Part shown: one piece after another, positions 1 to 8,400 of the stretch | Position numbering within the stretch: the stretch's first letter is position 1 | How the letters are laid out: each line of letters starts with the position of its first letter | NCBI GenBank assembly: GCA_052389755.1 | Contig: JBQTHP010000187.1 | Span: 1 to 10,759, forward strand | DNA length: 10,759 bases | Direction: 5' to 3' | Source: JBQTHP01 sp052389755 | Lineage (GTDB): Bacteria > Pseudomonadota > Gammaproteobacteria > Steroidobacterales > Steroidobacteraceae | Translations under genes and position numbers: made by a program | Notes under the pieces: model-generated | Seen by the model: the letters and a program-made list of their open reading frames with translations, nothing else | Databases searched by the model: none | Told to the model about the DNA's origin: nothing

Positions 1-183
1 CGTTGCGCCCGACGTGAGGACGAGGTGAGCTGCGACGGGACCGTGCCGATAGAACTCGTTCAGCACGCGACCGTCGGCCACCGAGAATCGAAGCGCCTGC
101 GGCGCTGTCGGGTGTGCCGCGCACGCCACCACCAGCACGGCGACACAAGGCGTCAGCCGCAGGAATTGCCGAAGGCCAGTCAC
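1..183 (-). CDS. Putative lipoprotein, N-terminal part only (runs off the left edge)
   Basis: An open frame of 61 codons runs from a GTG at 183 to the window edge without a stop. The N-terminus reads as a lipoprotein signal peptide: basic residues (R5, R9), a hydrophobic stretch (VAVLVVAC) and a lipobox with the invariant cysteine at residue 21, then a short Ala/Pro/His-rich tether. The GTG is chosen because an in-frame TGA lies five codons upstream and no ATG lies between. There is no clear Shine-Dalgarno sequence, so the start is uncertain. The mature part seen (ALRFSVADGRVLNEFYRHG and on) was not assigned to a family. It lies 55 bases downstream of the TonB-dependent receptor on the same strand. 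A shared transcript and a surface or periplasmic role linked to that receptor are plausible but only inferred. Confidence 0.5.
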   Translation of the reverse strand, partial: MTGLRQFLRLTPCVAVLVVACAAHPTAPQALRFSVADGRVLNEFYRHGPVAAHLVLTSGAT

Positions 184-198
184 GGAACGCGAAGGTCA

Positions 199-227
199 GG
201 GAGCCGTGGCCGTGCGACCCGGCTCCC
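199..227 (-). terminator. Hairpin between the receptor stop and the downstream lipoprotein gene
   Basis: GGGAGCCG (199-206) and CGGCTCCC (220-227) form a perfect 8-bp stem with a 13-base loop, in the 55-base gap after the receptor stop. On the minus strand no T-run follows it, so it is not a classical intrinsic terminator. It could attenuate transcription or protect the 3' end of the receptor message. Stems of this strength also occur by chance in GC-rich DNA. Confidence 0.3.
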
Positions 228-238
228 CCGTATACCCC

Positions 239-2633
239 TCAGAACTCGTAGCCGACGCTTAACTCGAAACTCCGCGGCATGATGAAACGGCCGTTCGGGG
301 CCAGGATCGTCCGCGGATCGCTCTCGGTCAGCGCATCCTCGTCCGTGACGTTGTCGGCGGCGAGCTGCACGATAAACGCCTCGTTGAACCGCAGGATCGC
401 GCCGAGATCGAGCTTCTCGTAGCCTTGCAGGACATTGACGTTCTGCGCTTCGCCAAAGCGGTCATCGACCGCGCTCAGCGTGCCGTAGAAGGTGCCCTGC
501 ACGTCCATATTGGCGACGCTGCCGAAGTCGAAGTCGTAGGTCGGAGTCAGCCGCACCTGCCAGCCGGGCTGCCGCTCCGTCTCTTTGCCGTCGATTCCCG
601 GAGCCGGATCCGCCCCACTGATGACATCGATCTTCGAATCGAGGACCGTCGCGTTGAGCGACATCGAAAAACCGGTGCCGCTCCTCCAGATGGCGTCGAG
701 CTCGATTCCCTGAGATTCCTGGGTCGTGAGGGTGGCGGCCCCGCCGAACACGAAGGTCACGACTCTCGGATCGATGTCGGTGTAGAAACCCGTCGCATAC
801 AGGCTGAGGTTGCCCGTCGCCCATTTGAAGCCGAGCTCGTACTGTTCGATGTCCTGGATCAGGTCATTGCCGCTGGCCAAAGCAGCACGGCCGTCCCGAT
901 AGGTGTCGAACTGCGGCATCAGGTGACCCTGGTTGATGCGGCCGAAGACCCCCATCTCGTCGGTCAGCATGTAGTTGAGCGCAGCCGTCCACGAGACCTC
1001 CGACTCGTCGGTCGACGCGCCGAAATCGACATCGCCGTCCCTGCCGTCGTCGACCGTGTAGTCGATCTCGTATTGTTCGTAGCGAACCCCGACATCCGCC
1101 CGCAACGCCTCGGTGATGTCGAACGAAGTGGCCGCGTACAACGCGTTCGACGTGGCATCGCCGCTCCCGTCGATATCGAAGTTGCCGCCGCAGCTGTCGA
1201 CGGCCGGAGCGTTGCAGGCGATGCCGGTGACCATTTCGCCGCCGTGCTGCACTACTTCGTACTTCTGGTTGTCCAGCGACCAGAGGTCGTCGCTGGAGGT
1301 GCTGGACGTATAGAAGCCAAAGGTCGCCGTCCCCCGGCCGAAGGTCCTGGACAGGCTGATGTCGTTCGAAAAGGCTTCGAGGTCCTTGAGAACTTCCCAG
1401 GCGCCGAACTGCTGGATGAATTCGTTCGGGCCGATCGCGCGCCCGCTGACCGCACCGTTGATCGGACCGATGACCACGGCCTCCGGATCGACCGTCGGGT
1501 TGGCCAGCAGCGCGCCCACCCGCACGGCGCCGCCGCGCGGAACTAGGCCGGTCGTGTTGGCGTCTCCGCTCGTGAAGCCGAAGCGATCGGTGAGCTGCCA
1601 GTCGTCGGCGATCTTCAGACTGACCGATCCGCCAGTCATCGAGCCCCGCCAGCCGCGGCCTTCGTCGAGATCGAGCGTCTTGATGGTCGGGTTGGGGGCG
1701 TTCGGATCACCGCCATTGGGAAATCCCGGGCCTGCGTTTTCGGTGATGATCCGGCGCTGCCGGTTCATGGCGCCGAGCTGGTTGTATGAGGCGTCCACGC
1801 CCGGCACGTTCAGCGCCACCGGCAGGTACCACTGGCCGTAATCGTCGGTCTGCCGGTGGAAGAGGTTGATCTCGCCGTTGTCGAGCTCGCGGGTGAGGTT
1901 GATCGTGAACTGCCGGCCCCTCGTCCGAGTTGTAGCCTGCATCGCGCAGCCCAGGCGAGCTCGTCACGTAGCCGCCGATCATGTAGTAGAAGCCCTTGCC
2001 CAGCGGGCCGCTCACCCGCCCGTCGAACCGGCGCAGGTCGTAGTCCGAGGTGGTGTACTTGGCGATACCCTCCGTTTCCTCGCCACCCTCGCGCAGGATG
2101 AAGTTCGTAGTGAGGCCGGGCTGGCCGTTCGAGAACACCGGGTTCGGGCCGCCGCGCAGCGCTTCGACCCTGCGCACGGTCTCGTCGATGCGGAACATCG
2201 TCGTGTTCTCGAGGAAGGCCAGGGTCGAGATGGGATAGAGCGGCGCTCCATTCACCTGGACCGTGAGATACGGCGCATCGCCGCCGCCCGGGAATCCGCG
2301 CACCATGACGTTCGCGCCGGACACGCCGCCCGAGCTTTCTGACCAGACGCCGGGCACGAGCTTCAGAAGGTCGGCGGTGCTCTGCGGCGAGTACTGCGTG
2401 ATGGCCACGTCACTTAAGGTGGTGATCGCGAAGCTCGCCTCGAGCTTCTGGATCTCCGCGCCGGCGGCGGTGCCGGTCACGATGACCTCCTGGAGCGGCT
2501 CTGCACCTTCCTGGTCTTGCTGATCTTCCTGTGCCTGGGCCGGCTGCGCAGCGAGCAGCACGACGGCACACACCGTCAACAAACGGGCCGCGGCGGACAT
2601 GTGGTCGGCCGGCAACATCGCTTTGGATGACAT
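239..2633 (-). pseudogene. TonB-dependent outer-membrane receptor, interrupted by a single-base frameshift
   Basis: TonB-dependent receptors are 22-strand outer-membrane barrels with an N-terminal plug that import siderophores, vitamins or glycans using TonB energy. The start is ATG 2633, with AAAGGGGAA (2641-2649) eight bases upstream. A signal peptide ends near AQA at residue 34, and a TonB-box-like LQEVIVTGT follows at 47-55. The plug spans about 55-165, with VPGV, ANVMVRGF and RRVEALRGG typical of the family. The barrel follows and ends in the outer-membrane signature SFELSVGYEF. The reading frame breaks near residue 238, in the GGGG run at 1917-1920. As read, the first frame continues out of register to a stop at 1707 (308 residues). 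The correct continuation (GRQFTINLTREL and on) is in the next frame and reaches the stop at 239. Removing one G restores about 797 residues, normal for the family. It is either a recent pseudogene or a homopolymer sequencing error. The substrate cannot be told from the sequence; the ATG at 1942 is not a credible start. Confidence 0.85.
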
Positions 2634-2714
2634 GACGAGTTTCCCCTTTATGATCGGAACCAGCACTCCGGGGCGGAGAATGACCTCGCACAAGCACGCA
2701 TGCAACCTTGAATA

Positions 2715-2978
2715 GTGGTGCGGGCGCAACGTAGGCAAGACGCTGACGCCGGAAGGCTGGAATCGTTCAATGCACGCGGTACCGTTTGCCTGTTCCTCCT
2801 CGTGTTGCCGTCTGCGATCGCGCAGACGCTCGACACACGCCCTCCATCCGAGATCTACGGCGAGCTCTTCGTGGATGGCACGGAGGTAACGCGGCGGCGT
2901 ACCGGTGCGGTCTCGGCACTTGCAGCGGGGCCGATCTTCGGCCGGTCGTTCATGGTCAGCGTCGGCTACGACTTCTGA
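2715..2978 (+). pseudogene. C-terminal remnant of a second TonB-dependent receptor
   Basis: This is an open frame of 87 codons. Only its second half, from about 2826, looks like real protein. The end, GPIFGRSFMVSVGYDF-stop, has the form of the last barrel strand of a TonB-dependent receptor, with alternating residues and a terminal phenylalanine. It parallels the SFELSVGYEF end of the neighbouring receptor, but the residues before it differ, so it is not a simple duplicate. No plug or barrel precedes it: the upstream part (2715-2825) is Arg-rich and lies beside the start of the divergent receptor. A hydrophobic stretch, VCLFLLVLPSAIAQ, resembles a signal peptide with an AIA/Q cleavage site, so a small exported protein is the alternative. 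No convincing Shine-Dalgarno sequence precedes the ATG at 2715. The remnant reading is favoured, but it rests on about 45 residues. Confidence 0.45.
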
Positions 2979-2997
2979 CGCTGACGCGCCAAGAAGC

Positions 2998-3028
2998 GAA
3001 GGCCTGCCGCGGTAGGCGGCAGGCCTTC
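2998..3028. terminator. Strong hairpin between convergent gene ends, probable bidirectional terminator
   Basis: GAAGGCCTGCCGC (2998-3010) and GCGGCAGGCCTTC (3016-3028) form a perfect 13-bp stem with a 5-base loop. It lies 20 bases after the plus-strand receptor remnant and exactly at the end of the minus-strand lpxR-like gene, whose TGA stop (3029-3027) overlaps the stem by two bases. Neither side has a proper T-run: AAAA follows on the plus strand and GCTTCTTGG on the minus strand. Position and strength still make it the best terminator candidate in the window. Confidence 0.6.
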
Positions 3029-4217
3029 AAAATGCCCGCTCGACGCTGACGCTGGCCCAAACCAGCGTGCGTGCGGCGGGCTCGGGGGTGAGTTCGCGCG
3101 AGGCGACGTGCATGCTGTACGTCACCCGCCAGTCGGACCAGTTCGAGGCGATGCCGGCCCAGGCTTCGGCCTGAAATCGCGCGATGTCCTCGCTCGCCAC
3201 GCGCACGTCGCTGTGGCGGAACTGGCCCTGCAGCAGGGCGTTGTACGCGCGCGCTTTCACGCGCGTACCTGCGAAGCCGTAGATCTCCGGCGGCGCATCG
3301 ATGCCGAATCCGGTGATGGGCGCGATCGGCGCAGCGCCGTAGTCGCCGAGCTCCGGATTGAAGCTCCACCATGGCGTGCGGATTCTTCCCCAGCGCATGG
3401 AGATCGACGCGCTGCCTTCCGTGAGATAGCCGGCGCTGCCGCCGAGCGTCAGCTTCGTCTCGCGGTTCAGCCCGTCGGAGCGGCCGCGACGGCGCACGAG
3501 CCACTGCTCGGCGTAGACGAATCGCGCCGTGGGCTCGCCGCCTTCGGATATCTGGTGCTCCCAGCCATTCGGCACTTCGCCGCCCACCACCTCGTGAACG
3601 GCTCGCTGACCGAGCTCGGCCGCGCCGAGGCCGAGCGCGCCGACCGTGAAGCTGGTGAAACGCGCGCGTCCCGCGTTATCCATCACGCGCGTCTCGGCGC
3701 TCGTGAGGAACACGACGCTCGCGTAGGGCCGGTCATCGGACTGCGCGCCGCTGATCGTCAGATCCTCCGGCGTCATGGCGAGGATGCCGAGCTGAGACGC
3801 GCGTGAGACATGCGAGGGTCTGGTCGTGCCCCTGGGCAGCCACGATGCAAGTTGACCGCGCACGCGATCGACCGGTGCGATGAAACGCCCCGGCTCGGGG
3901 GATGCGAACGTGACCGCGAGACCCCAGCTGTAATCGCGATCGCGGCCTTCGCCCGAGAACAGATCGTTGTCGAGCTGAAAGGAGACGCCGCCCGCCGGCA
4001 GCTCGAGCGGCGCATCGAGCACGTCGAAAGCCGAATCCTCGCCACGCGCAAGAGCCGACACCGCCAGCATGACGAACATCGTCAGCAGCGGAATGCGGGG
4101 CGCGTGGCGTCGGCTCGTCGACATGGTGCCAACGATAGACGCGGCCGTCGCCGGGCGAATCTGCATGGAGTCGGTGTTCGCCATCCCTCGAAAGAGAGAG
4201 ACGTCGCCCCACCGCAT
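3027..4217 (-). CDS. lpxR: LpxR-family (DUF2219) outer-membrane lipid A 3'-O-deacylase
   Basis: LpxR proteins are 12-strand outer-membrane barrels that remove the 3'-acyloxyacyl chain from lipid A, changing surface charge, immune recognition and permeability. Family features are visible (numbered from ATG 4217): FQLDNDLFSG at 80-89 with the conserved Asn84-Asp85, RDYSWG at 94-99 where the family usually has a Y-T/S-G motif, DDRPYAS at 161-167, and GWEHQI at 218-223 carrying the probable catalytic His221, followed by acidic residues. The protein ends in ASVSVERAF, a typical outer-membrane C-terminus with terminal Phe. ATG 4217 has an excellent Shine-Dalgarno sequence (GGGGGAGGGG, 4223-4232). 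However, the signal peptide (RR, then IPLLTMFVMLAVSALA) fits better from ATG 4124, giving 365 residues; the 31 extra residues look non-functional. The gene is divergent from the efflux operon and closed by the hairpin at 2998-3028. The family assignment is firm; activity and acyl specificity are inferred. Confidence 0.85.
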   Translation of the reverse strand: MRWGDVSLFRGMANTDSMQIRPATAASIVGTMSTSRRHAPRIPLLTMFVMLAVSALARGEDSAFDVLDAPLELPAGGVSFQLDNDLFSGEGRDRDYSWGLAVTFASPEPGRFIAPVDRVRGQLASWLPRGTTRPSHVSRASQLGILAMTPEDLTISGAQSDDRPYASVVFLTSAETRVMDNAGRARFTSFTVGALGLGAAELGQRAVHEVVGGEVPNGWEHQISEGGEPTARFVYAEQWLVRRRGRSDGLNRETKLTLGGSAGYLTEGSASISMRWGRIRTPWWSFNPELGDYGAAPIAPITGFGIDAPPEIYGFAGTRVKARAYNALLQGQFRHSDVRVASEDIARFQAEAWAGIASNWSDWRVTYSMHVASRELTPEPAARTLVWASVSVERAF

Positions 4218-4301
4218 TGGCGCCCCTCCCCCTTCCGCCCGGTCAATGCGCGTGAGCCGTCAGGAAACCAGAATGTCGGCACCAATTGGGAGGACCCACG
4301 C
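4218..4301. promoter_or_regulatory. Divergent intergenic region between lpxR-like gene and RND operon
   Basis: These 84 bases must hold the 5' leaders, and probably the control elements, of both divergent genes, unless the lpxR-like gene starts further in at 4124. Seen directly: the minus-strand Shine-Dalgarno GGGGGAGGGG (4223-4232) for ATG 4217; the plus-strand GGGAGGA (4288-4294), seven bases before ATG 4302; and AGGA (4262-4265), seven bases before a short leader frame at 4273. I see no convincing sigma-70 -35/-10 pair and no clear operator palindrome. Confidence 0.5.
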
Positions 4302-4305
4302 ATGA
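4273..4305 (+). CDS. Possible ten-residue leader peptide before the efflux operon
   Basis: The frame is ATG then nine codons, encoding MSAPIGRTHA, and a TGA that overlaps the adaptor start codon as ATGA (4302-4305). It has its own plausible Shine-Dalgarno, AGGA at 4262-4265, seven bases upstream. Its position suits translational coupling or ribosome-mediated control of the pump. It contains no run of rare or identical codons and no stem-loop alternation that I could recognise, so a drug-sensing attenuator is not shown. It could be chance; no other evidence supports expression. Confidence 0.25.
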   Translation: MSAPIGRTHA

Positions 4306-5480
4306 CTCGCATCGGAACGCTCGTTGCTCTTTCGCTTTGCGCTCTCGTTCTGGCGGCGTGCGCCAGAAACGAGGCTGCGCCCGCGCCGGCGGGCCCGCCC
4401 GCGGTAAGCGTCGCCAAGGTGATCACGAAGCAGATCACCGAGTTCGACGAATTCACGGGCCGCTTCGAGGCGGTCGAGCGTGTCGAAGTGCGTCCGCGCG
4501 TGTCGGGTTACGTCGCCTCGATCCACTTCGAGCAGGGACATGAGGTCGAGAAGGGCGACGTGCTGTTCATCATCGACCCGCGCCCGTATCAGGCGGAGTT
4601 CAAGCGCACGCAGGCCGAGCTCGCCCGCGCGCGCACGCAGCGCGCGCTGGCGCAGTCCGAGCGCGATCGCGCCGTGAAACTGGTCGAGGCGCGTGCGATA
4701 TCGAAGGAAGAGTTCGACGAGCGCGTCTCCGGTCTCGAGCAGGGCGTCGCGAACGTCGCGGCTGCGGAAGCCGCGGTGGAAGCCGCGGCGCTGAACCTCA
4801 CGTTCACGCAGATCCGGGCGCCGTTCGCCGGCCTGGTCGGCCGCGCCGAGATCACCGCAGGCAACCTCGTGTCTGCCGGTGAGACTCTGCTCACGACGCT
4901 CGTGTCGATCGATCCGATCTACGTTGCCTTCGATGGCGACGAGCAGGCCTATCTCAGGTACGTGAACATGGCGCTGCGCGGCGAGCGCGGCAGCTCGCGC
5001 GACACGCGCAACCCCGTATGGGCGGGCCTCGCGGACGAGACGGGCCATCCGCACGAGGGCGTCATGGTGTTCCTCGACAACGAGGTCGATCCGGCCACCG
5101 GCACGATCCGTGCTCGGGGCCAGTTCGACAATGCCGATCGCCGCTTTACGCCCGGCATGTTCGCGCGCGTGAAGCTGACCGGCAGCGCCCGTTACGACGC
5201 GGTGCTGATCAATGACAGTGCCGTGGGAACTGACCAGAGCATCAAGTACGTGCTGCTCGTCGGCGCGGACAACAAGATCGAGTACCGCCCCGTCAAGCTG
5301 GGCCCTCTCGTCGACGGCCTGCGCGTCGTGCGCGAGGGGCTCGAGGCGAACGACGTGATCGTCGTGAATGGCCTGCAGCGCGTGCGTCCGGGCTCGCCGG
5401 TGACGCCGCAGCTCGTTGCCATGGGTCCGCGCGCAGCGCGCGAAGACCTCGTGGCGCACAACGTCGTGGCGAAGCGATGA
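4302..5480 (+). CDS. RND efflux periplasmic adaptor (membrane fusion) lipoprotein, MexE-like
   Basis: This is the adaptor of a tripartite efflux pump: it links the inner-membrane RND transporter to the outer-membrane channel. The protein has 392 residues, usual for the family. The start ATG 4302 has GGGAGGA seven bases upstream. The signal peptide ends in lipobox L17-A18-A19-C20, so the mature protein is predicted to be lipid-anchored in the periplasm. The first lipoyl half is at about 63-100 (VRPRVSGYVASIHFEQG, DPRPYQAEF). An Ala/Arg/Glu-rich alpha-helical hairpin follows at about 100-165. The second lipoyl half begins at IRAPFAGLVG (171-180). Beta-barrel and membrane-proximal domains follow, with the family motif DPATGTIRARGQF and TPGMFARVKL. 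FEAVERVEVRPRVSGY and DEQAYLRYV resemble MexE of Pseudomonas MexEF-OprN more than AcrA. The gene overlaps the transporter gene by four bases (ATGA). Sure of the family; substrate unknown. Confidence 0.93.
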   Translation: MTRIGTLVALSLCALVLAACARNEAAPAPAGPPAVSVAKVITKQITEFDEFTGRFEAVERVEVRPRVSGYVASIHFEQGHEVEKGDVLFIIDPRPYQAEFKRTQAELARARTQRALAQSERDRAVKLVEARAISKEEFDERVSGLEQGVANVAAAEAAVEAAALNLTFTQIRAPFAGLVGRAEITAGNLVSAGETLLTTLVSIDPIYVAFDGDEQAYLRYVNMALRGERGSSRDTRNPVWAGLADETGHPHEGVMVFLDNEVDPATGTIRARGQFDNADRRFTPGMFARVKLTGSARYDAVLINDSAVGTDQSIKYVLLVGADNKIEYRPVKLGPLVDGLRVVREGLEANDVIVVNGLQRVRPGSPVTPQLVAMGPRAAREDLVAHNVVAKR

Positions 5481-8400
5481 AGCTCTCGAACTTCTTCATC
5501 GATCGACCGGTCTTCGCGGCCGTCCTTTCGGCGTTCATCACGATCGCGGGCGCGATCGCGCTCTTCCGGCTGCCCGTGAGCGAGTATCCGGAAGTCGTGC
5601 CGCCCTCGGTCGTGGTTCGCGCCCAGTACCCGGGCGCGAACCCGAAGGTGATCTCCGAGACGGTGGCCGCGCCGCTCGAGCAGGAGATCGTCGGCGTCGA
5701 GGACATGCTCTACATGTCCTCGCAGGCAACGATGGACGGCACGCTCGCGCTCACCGTCACGTTCGCCATCGGCACCGACATCGATCGCGCGCAGGTGCAG
5801 GTGCAGAACCGCGTGGCGCAGGCGTTGCCGCGACTCCCGGAGGAAGTGCGCGCGCTCGGCGTCAGCACGCTCAAGAGCTCGCCGAGCTTCCTCATGGTCG
5901 TGCACCTCACCTCGCCCGACGGCCGCTACGACTCGCTCTACCTCCGCAACTACGCGACGCTCAACGTGCGCGACACCCTCGCGCGGCTCGCGGGCATGGG
6001 CGACGTGCGCGTCTTCGGCGCGGGCGACTACTCGATGCGCGTGTGGCTCGACCCGCAGAAGCTCGCTGCGCGGAATCTCGCCACGGGCGACCTCGTCGAT
6101 GCGATCCGCGAGCAGAACATCCAGGTGGCCGCCGGACAGATCGGCGCACCGCCGTCCGAGGGCGCCGAATTTCAGCTCGCGCTGAACGCGATGGGCCGAC
6201 TCACCGACGAGGAGCAGTTCGGCGACGTCATCATCAAGACGGGCGAGAACGGCGAAGTCGTGCGGCTGCGCGACGTCGCGCGTCTCGAGCTCGGCGCCGC
6301 CAGCTACGCGGTGCGCAGCCTGCTCGACAACGAGAACGCGGTCGCCATTCCTCTCTACCAGTCGCCGGGCTCGAATGCGCTCGAGCTGTCCTCCGCCGTC
6401 CGCGAGACGATGCAGAAGCTGAAGGCGAGCTTCCCGGACGGCATGGACTACGACATCATCTACGACCCGACGCAGTTCGTGCGCGAGTCGATCGAGGCCG
6501 TGGCGACCACGCTCCTCGAGGCCGTGGCGCTCGTCGTGCTGGTCGTCATCCTCTTCCTGCAGACCTGGCGCGCCTCGATCATTCCGCTCGTCGCCGTGCC
6601 GGTGTCGGTAATAGGCACGTTCGCGGTGCTGCATGCGTTCGGCTTCTCGATCAACACGCTCTCGCTGTTCGGTCTCGTGCTCGCCATCGGCATCGTCGTC
6701 GACGATGCGATCGTCGTCGTCGAGAACGTGGAGCGGCACATCGCGAACGGACTCTCGCCGCTCGAGGCCACCAAGAAGGCGATGAGCGAGGTCAGCCGGC
6801 CGATCATCGCGATCACGCTGGTGCTGTGCGCAGTGTTCGTGCCCGTAGCGTTCGTCGAGGGGCTCACCGGGCAGTTCTACCGTCAGTTCGCGCTCACGAT
6901 CGCGATCTCCACGGTGATCTCCGCGTTCAACTCCCTCACGCTGTCGCCCGCGCTCGCAGCGGCGCTGCTGAAACCACATGGCGCGAAGCCGGATGCGCTC
7001 ACGCGCGGCATGGACCGACTCTTCGGCGGGTTCTTCCGACGGTTCAACCGCGGTTTTCTGTCCGCGGGCAACGGCTATTCTCGCGCGCTGAACCAGACGG
7101 TTCGGCGCACCGGCATAGCGCTCGCCGTCTACGGCGGGCTCGTGCTCCTCACGTGGCTCGGCTTCGCCGCGATGCCGAGCGGCTTCATCCCGCAGCAGGA
7201 CAAGGGCTACCTCGTCGGCATCGTGCAGTTGCCGCCGGCCGCCTCCGTGGACCGCACCGAGGAAGTCGTGCGGCGCGTAGGCGAGATCGCGCGAGCGGAG
7301 CCGGGCGTTGCGAACGCCGTGCAGTTCGCCGGTGTGTCGGCCAACGGCTTCGCGGCCAGCTCCAGCGCCGCGATCGTATTCTTTCCTCTCAAAGCGTTCG
7401 CCGAGCGCGCCACGCCGGAGCTCTCGGCAGGCGCGATCGCCGGGTCGCTCAACGCGAAGCTCGGCGCGATCCAGGATGGCTATATCGCGGTATTCCCCGC
7501 GCCCCCGGTCATCGGCCTGGGCATGCTCGGCGGCTTCAAGCTGAACGTCCAGGACCGCGCCAATCGCGGCGCCGAGGCGCTCTATGCGGCCGTCCAGGAT
7601 GCCATCGGCAAGGCGTGGCAGGACCCGAGCCTCGCCGGCGTGTTCTCGAGCTATCAGATCAACGTGCCGCAGCTCGACGTGAACGTGGATCGCGTGAAAG
7701 TCAAGCAGCAGAACGTGCTCCTGTCCGATGTCTTCCAGACACTGCAGGTGTATCTCGGCTCGCTGTACGTCAACGACTTCAACCGCTTCGGCCGCACGTA
7801 CCGCGTCGTCGCTCAGGCGGATGCGCCGTTCCGTTCGCAGGTCGAGGACATCCTGCCGCTGAAGACCCGCAACGCTCAGGGCGAGATGGTGCCGCTCGGC
7901 TCGATGATCAGCGTGACGGAATCGTTCGGCCCCGACATCGTCGAGCGCTTCAACGGCTACACGTCCGCCGACATCAACGGCGGCCCCGCTCCGGGCTTCA
8001 GCTCCGGTGAAGCGCAGAGCGCGATCTCGCGCATCCTCGCGGAAACGCTGCCGAGCGACATGTCGTTCGAATGGACGGAGATCGCCTATCAGCAGATCAC
8101 CGCCGGCAACACGGCGCTGTTCGTCTTCCCCCTGTGCGTGCTGTTCGTCTTCCTGGTGCTCGCGGCGCAGTACGAGAGCTTCAGCCTGCCGCTCGCGATC
8201 ATCCTGATCGTGCCGATGGCGCTGCTCGCGGGCATCGCCGGCATCAAGCTGCAGGGCGGCGACAACAACATCTTCACGCAGATCGGCTTCCTCGTGCTCG
8301 TTGGGCTCGCGTGCAAGAACGCGATCCTGATCGTCGAGTTCGCGAAGCACCTTCAGGATGATCAAGGACGCGATCGCGTAACGGCAGTGCTCGAAGCAGC

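Noticed and set aside
2722..2760. Short plus-strand stretch reading NVGKTLTPEG, reminiscent of the TPE motif in receptor barrels
   Set aside because: It is out of frame with the receptor tail downstream, only about ten residues long, and lies in the likely promoter/leader region of the divergent receptor; too short to count as a further remnant.
2650..2760. Possible -35/-10 pair (TTGCCT, 18 bases, TATTCA on the minus strand) upstream of the receptor
   Set aside because: The -10 matches only three of six consensus bases; not enough to call a promoter.
3243..3268. 9-bp inverted repeat GTACGCGCG / CGCGCGTAC inside the lpxR-like gene
   Set aside because: It lies within codons for a normal coding stretch (GTRVKARAYN) and is of a size expected by chance where Arg and Ala codons alternate in GC-rich DNA.
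4260..5459. 399-codon minus-strand frame opposite the adaptor gene
   Set aside because: Composition is Arg/His/Leu-rich with no domain, and the true gene on the plus strand is unambiguous.
5416..8010. 864-codon plus-strand frame overlapping the transporter in another register
   Set aside because: Arg/Ala-rich translation with no family features; it is the out-of-register reading of the transporter.
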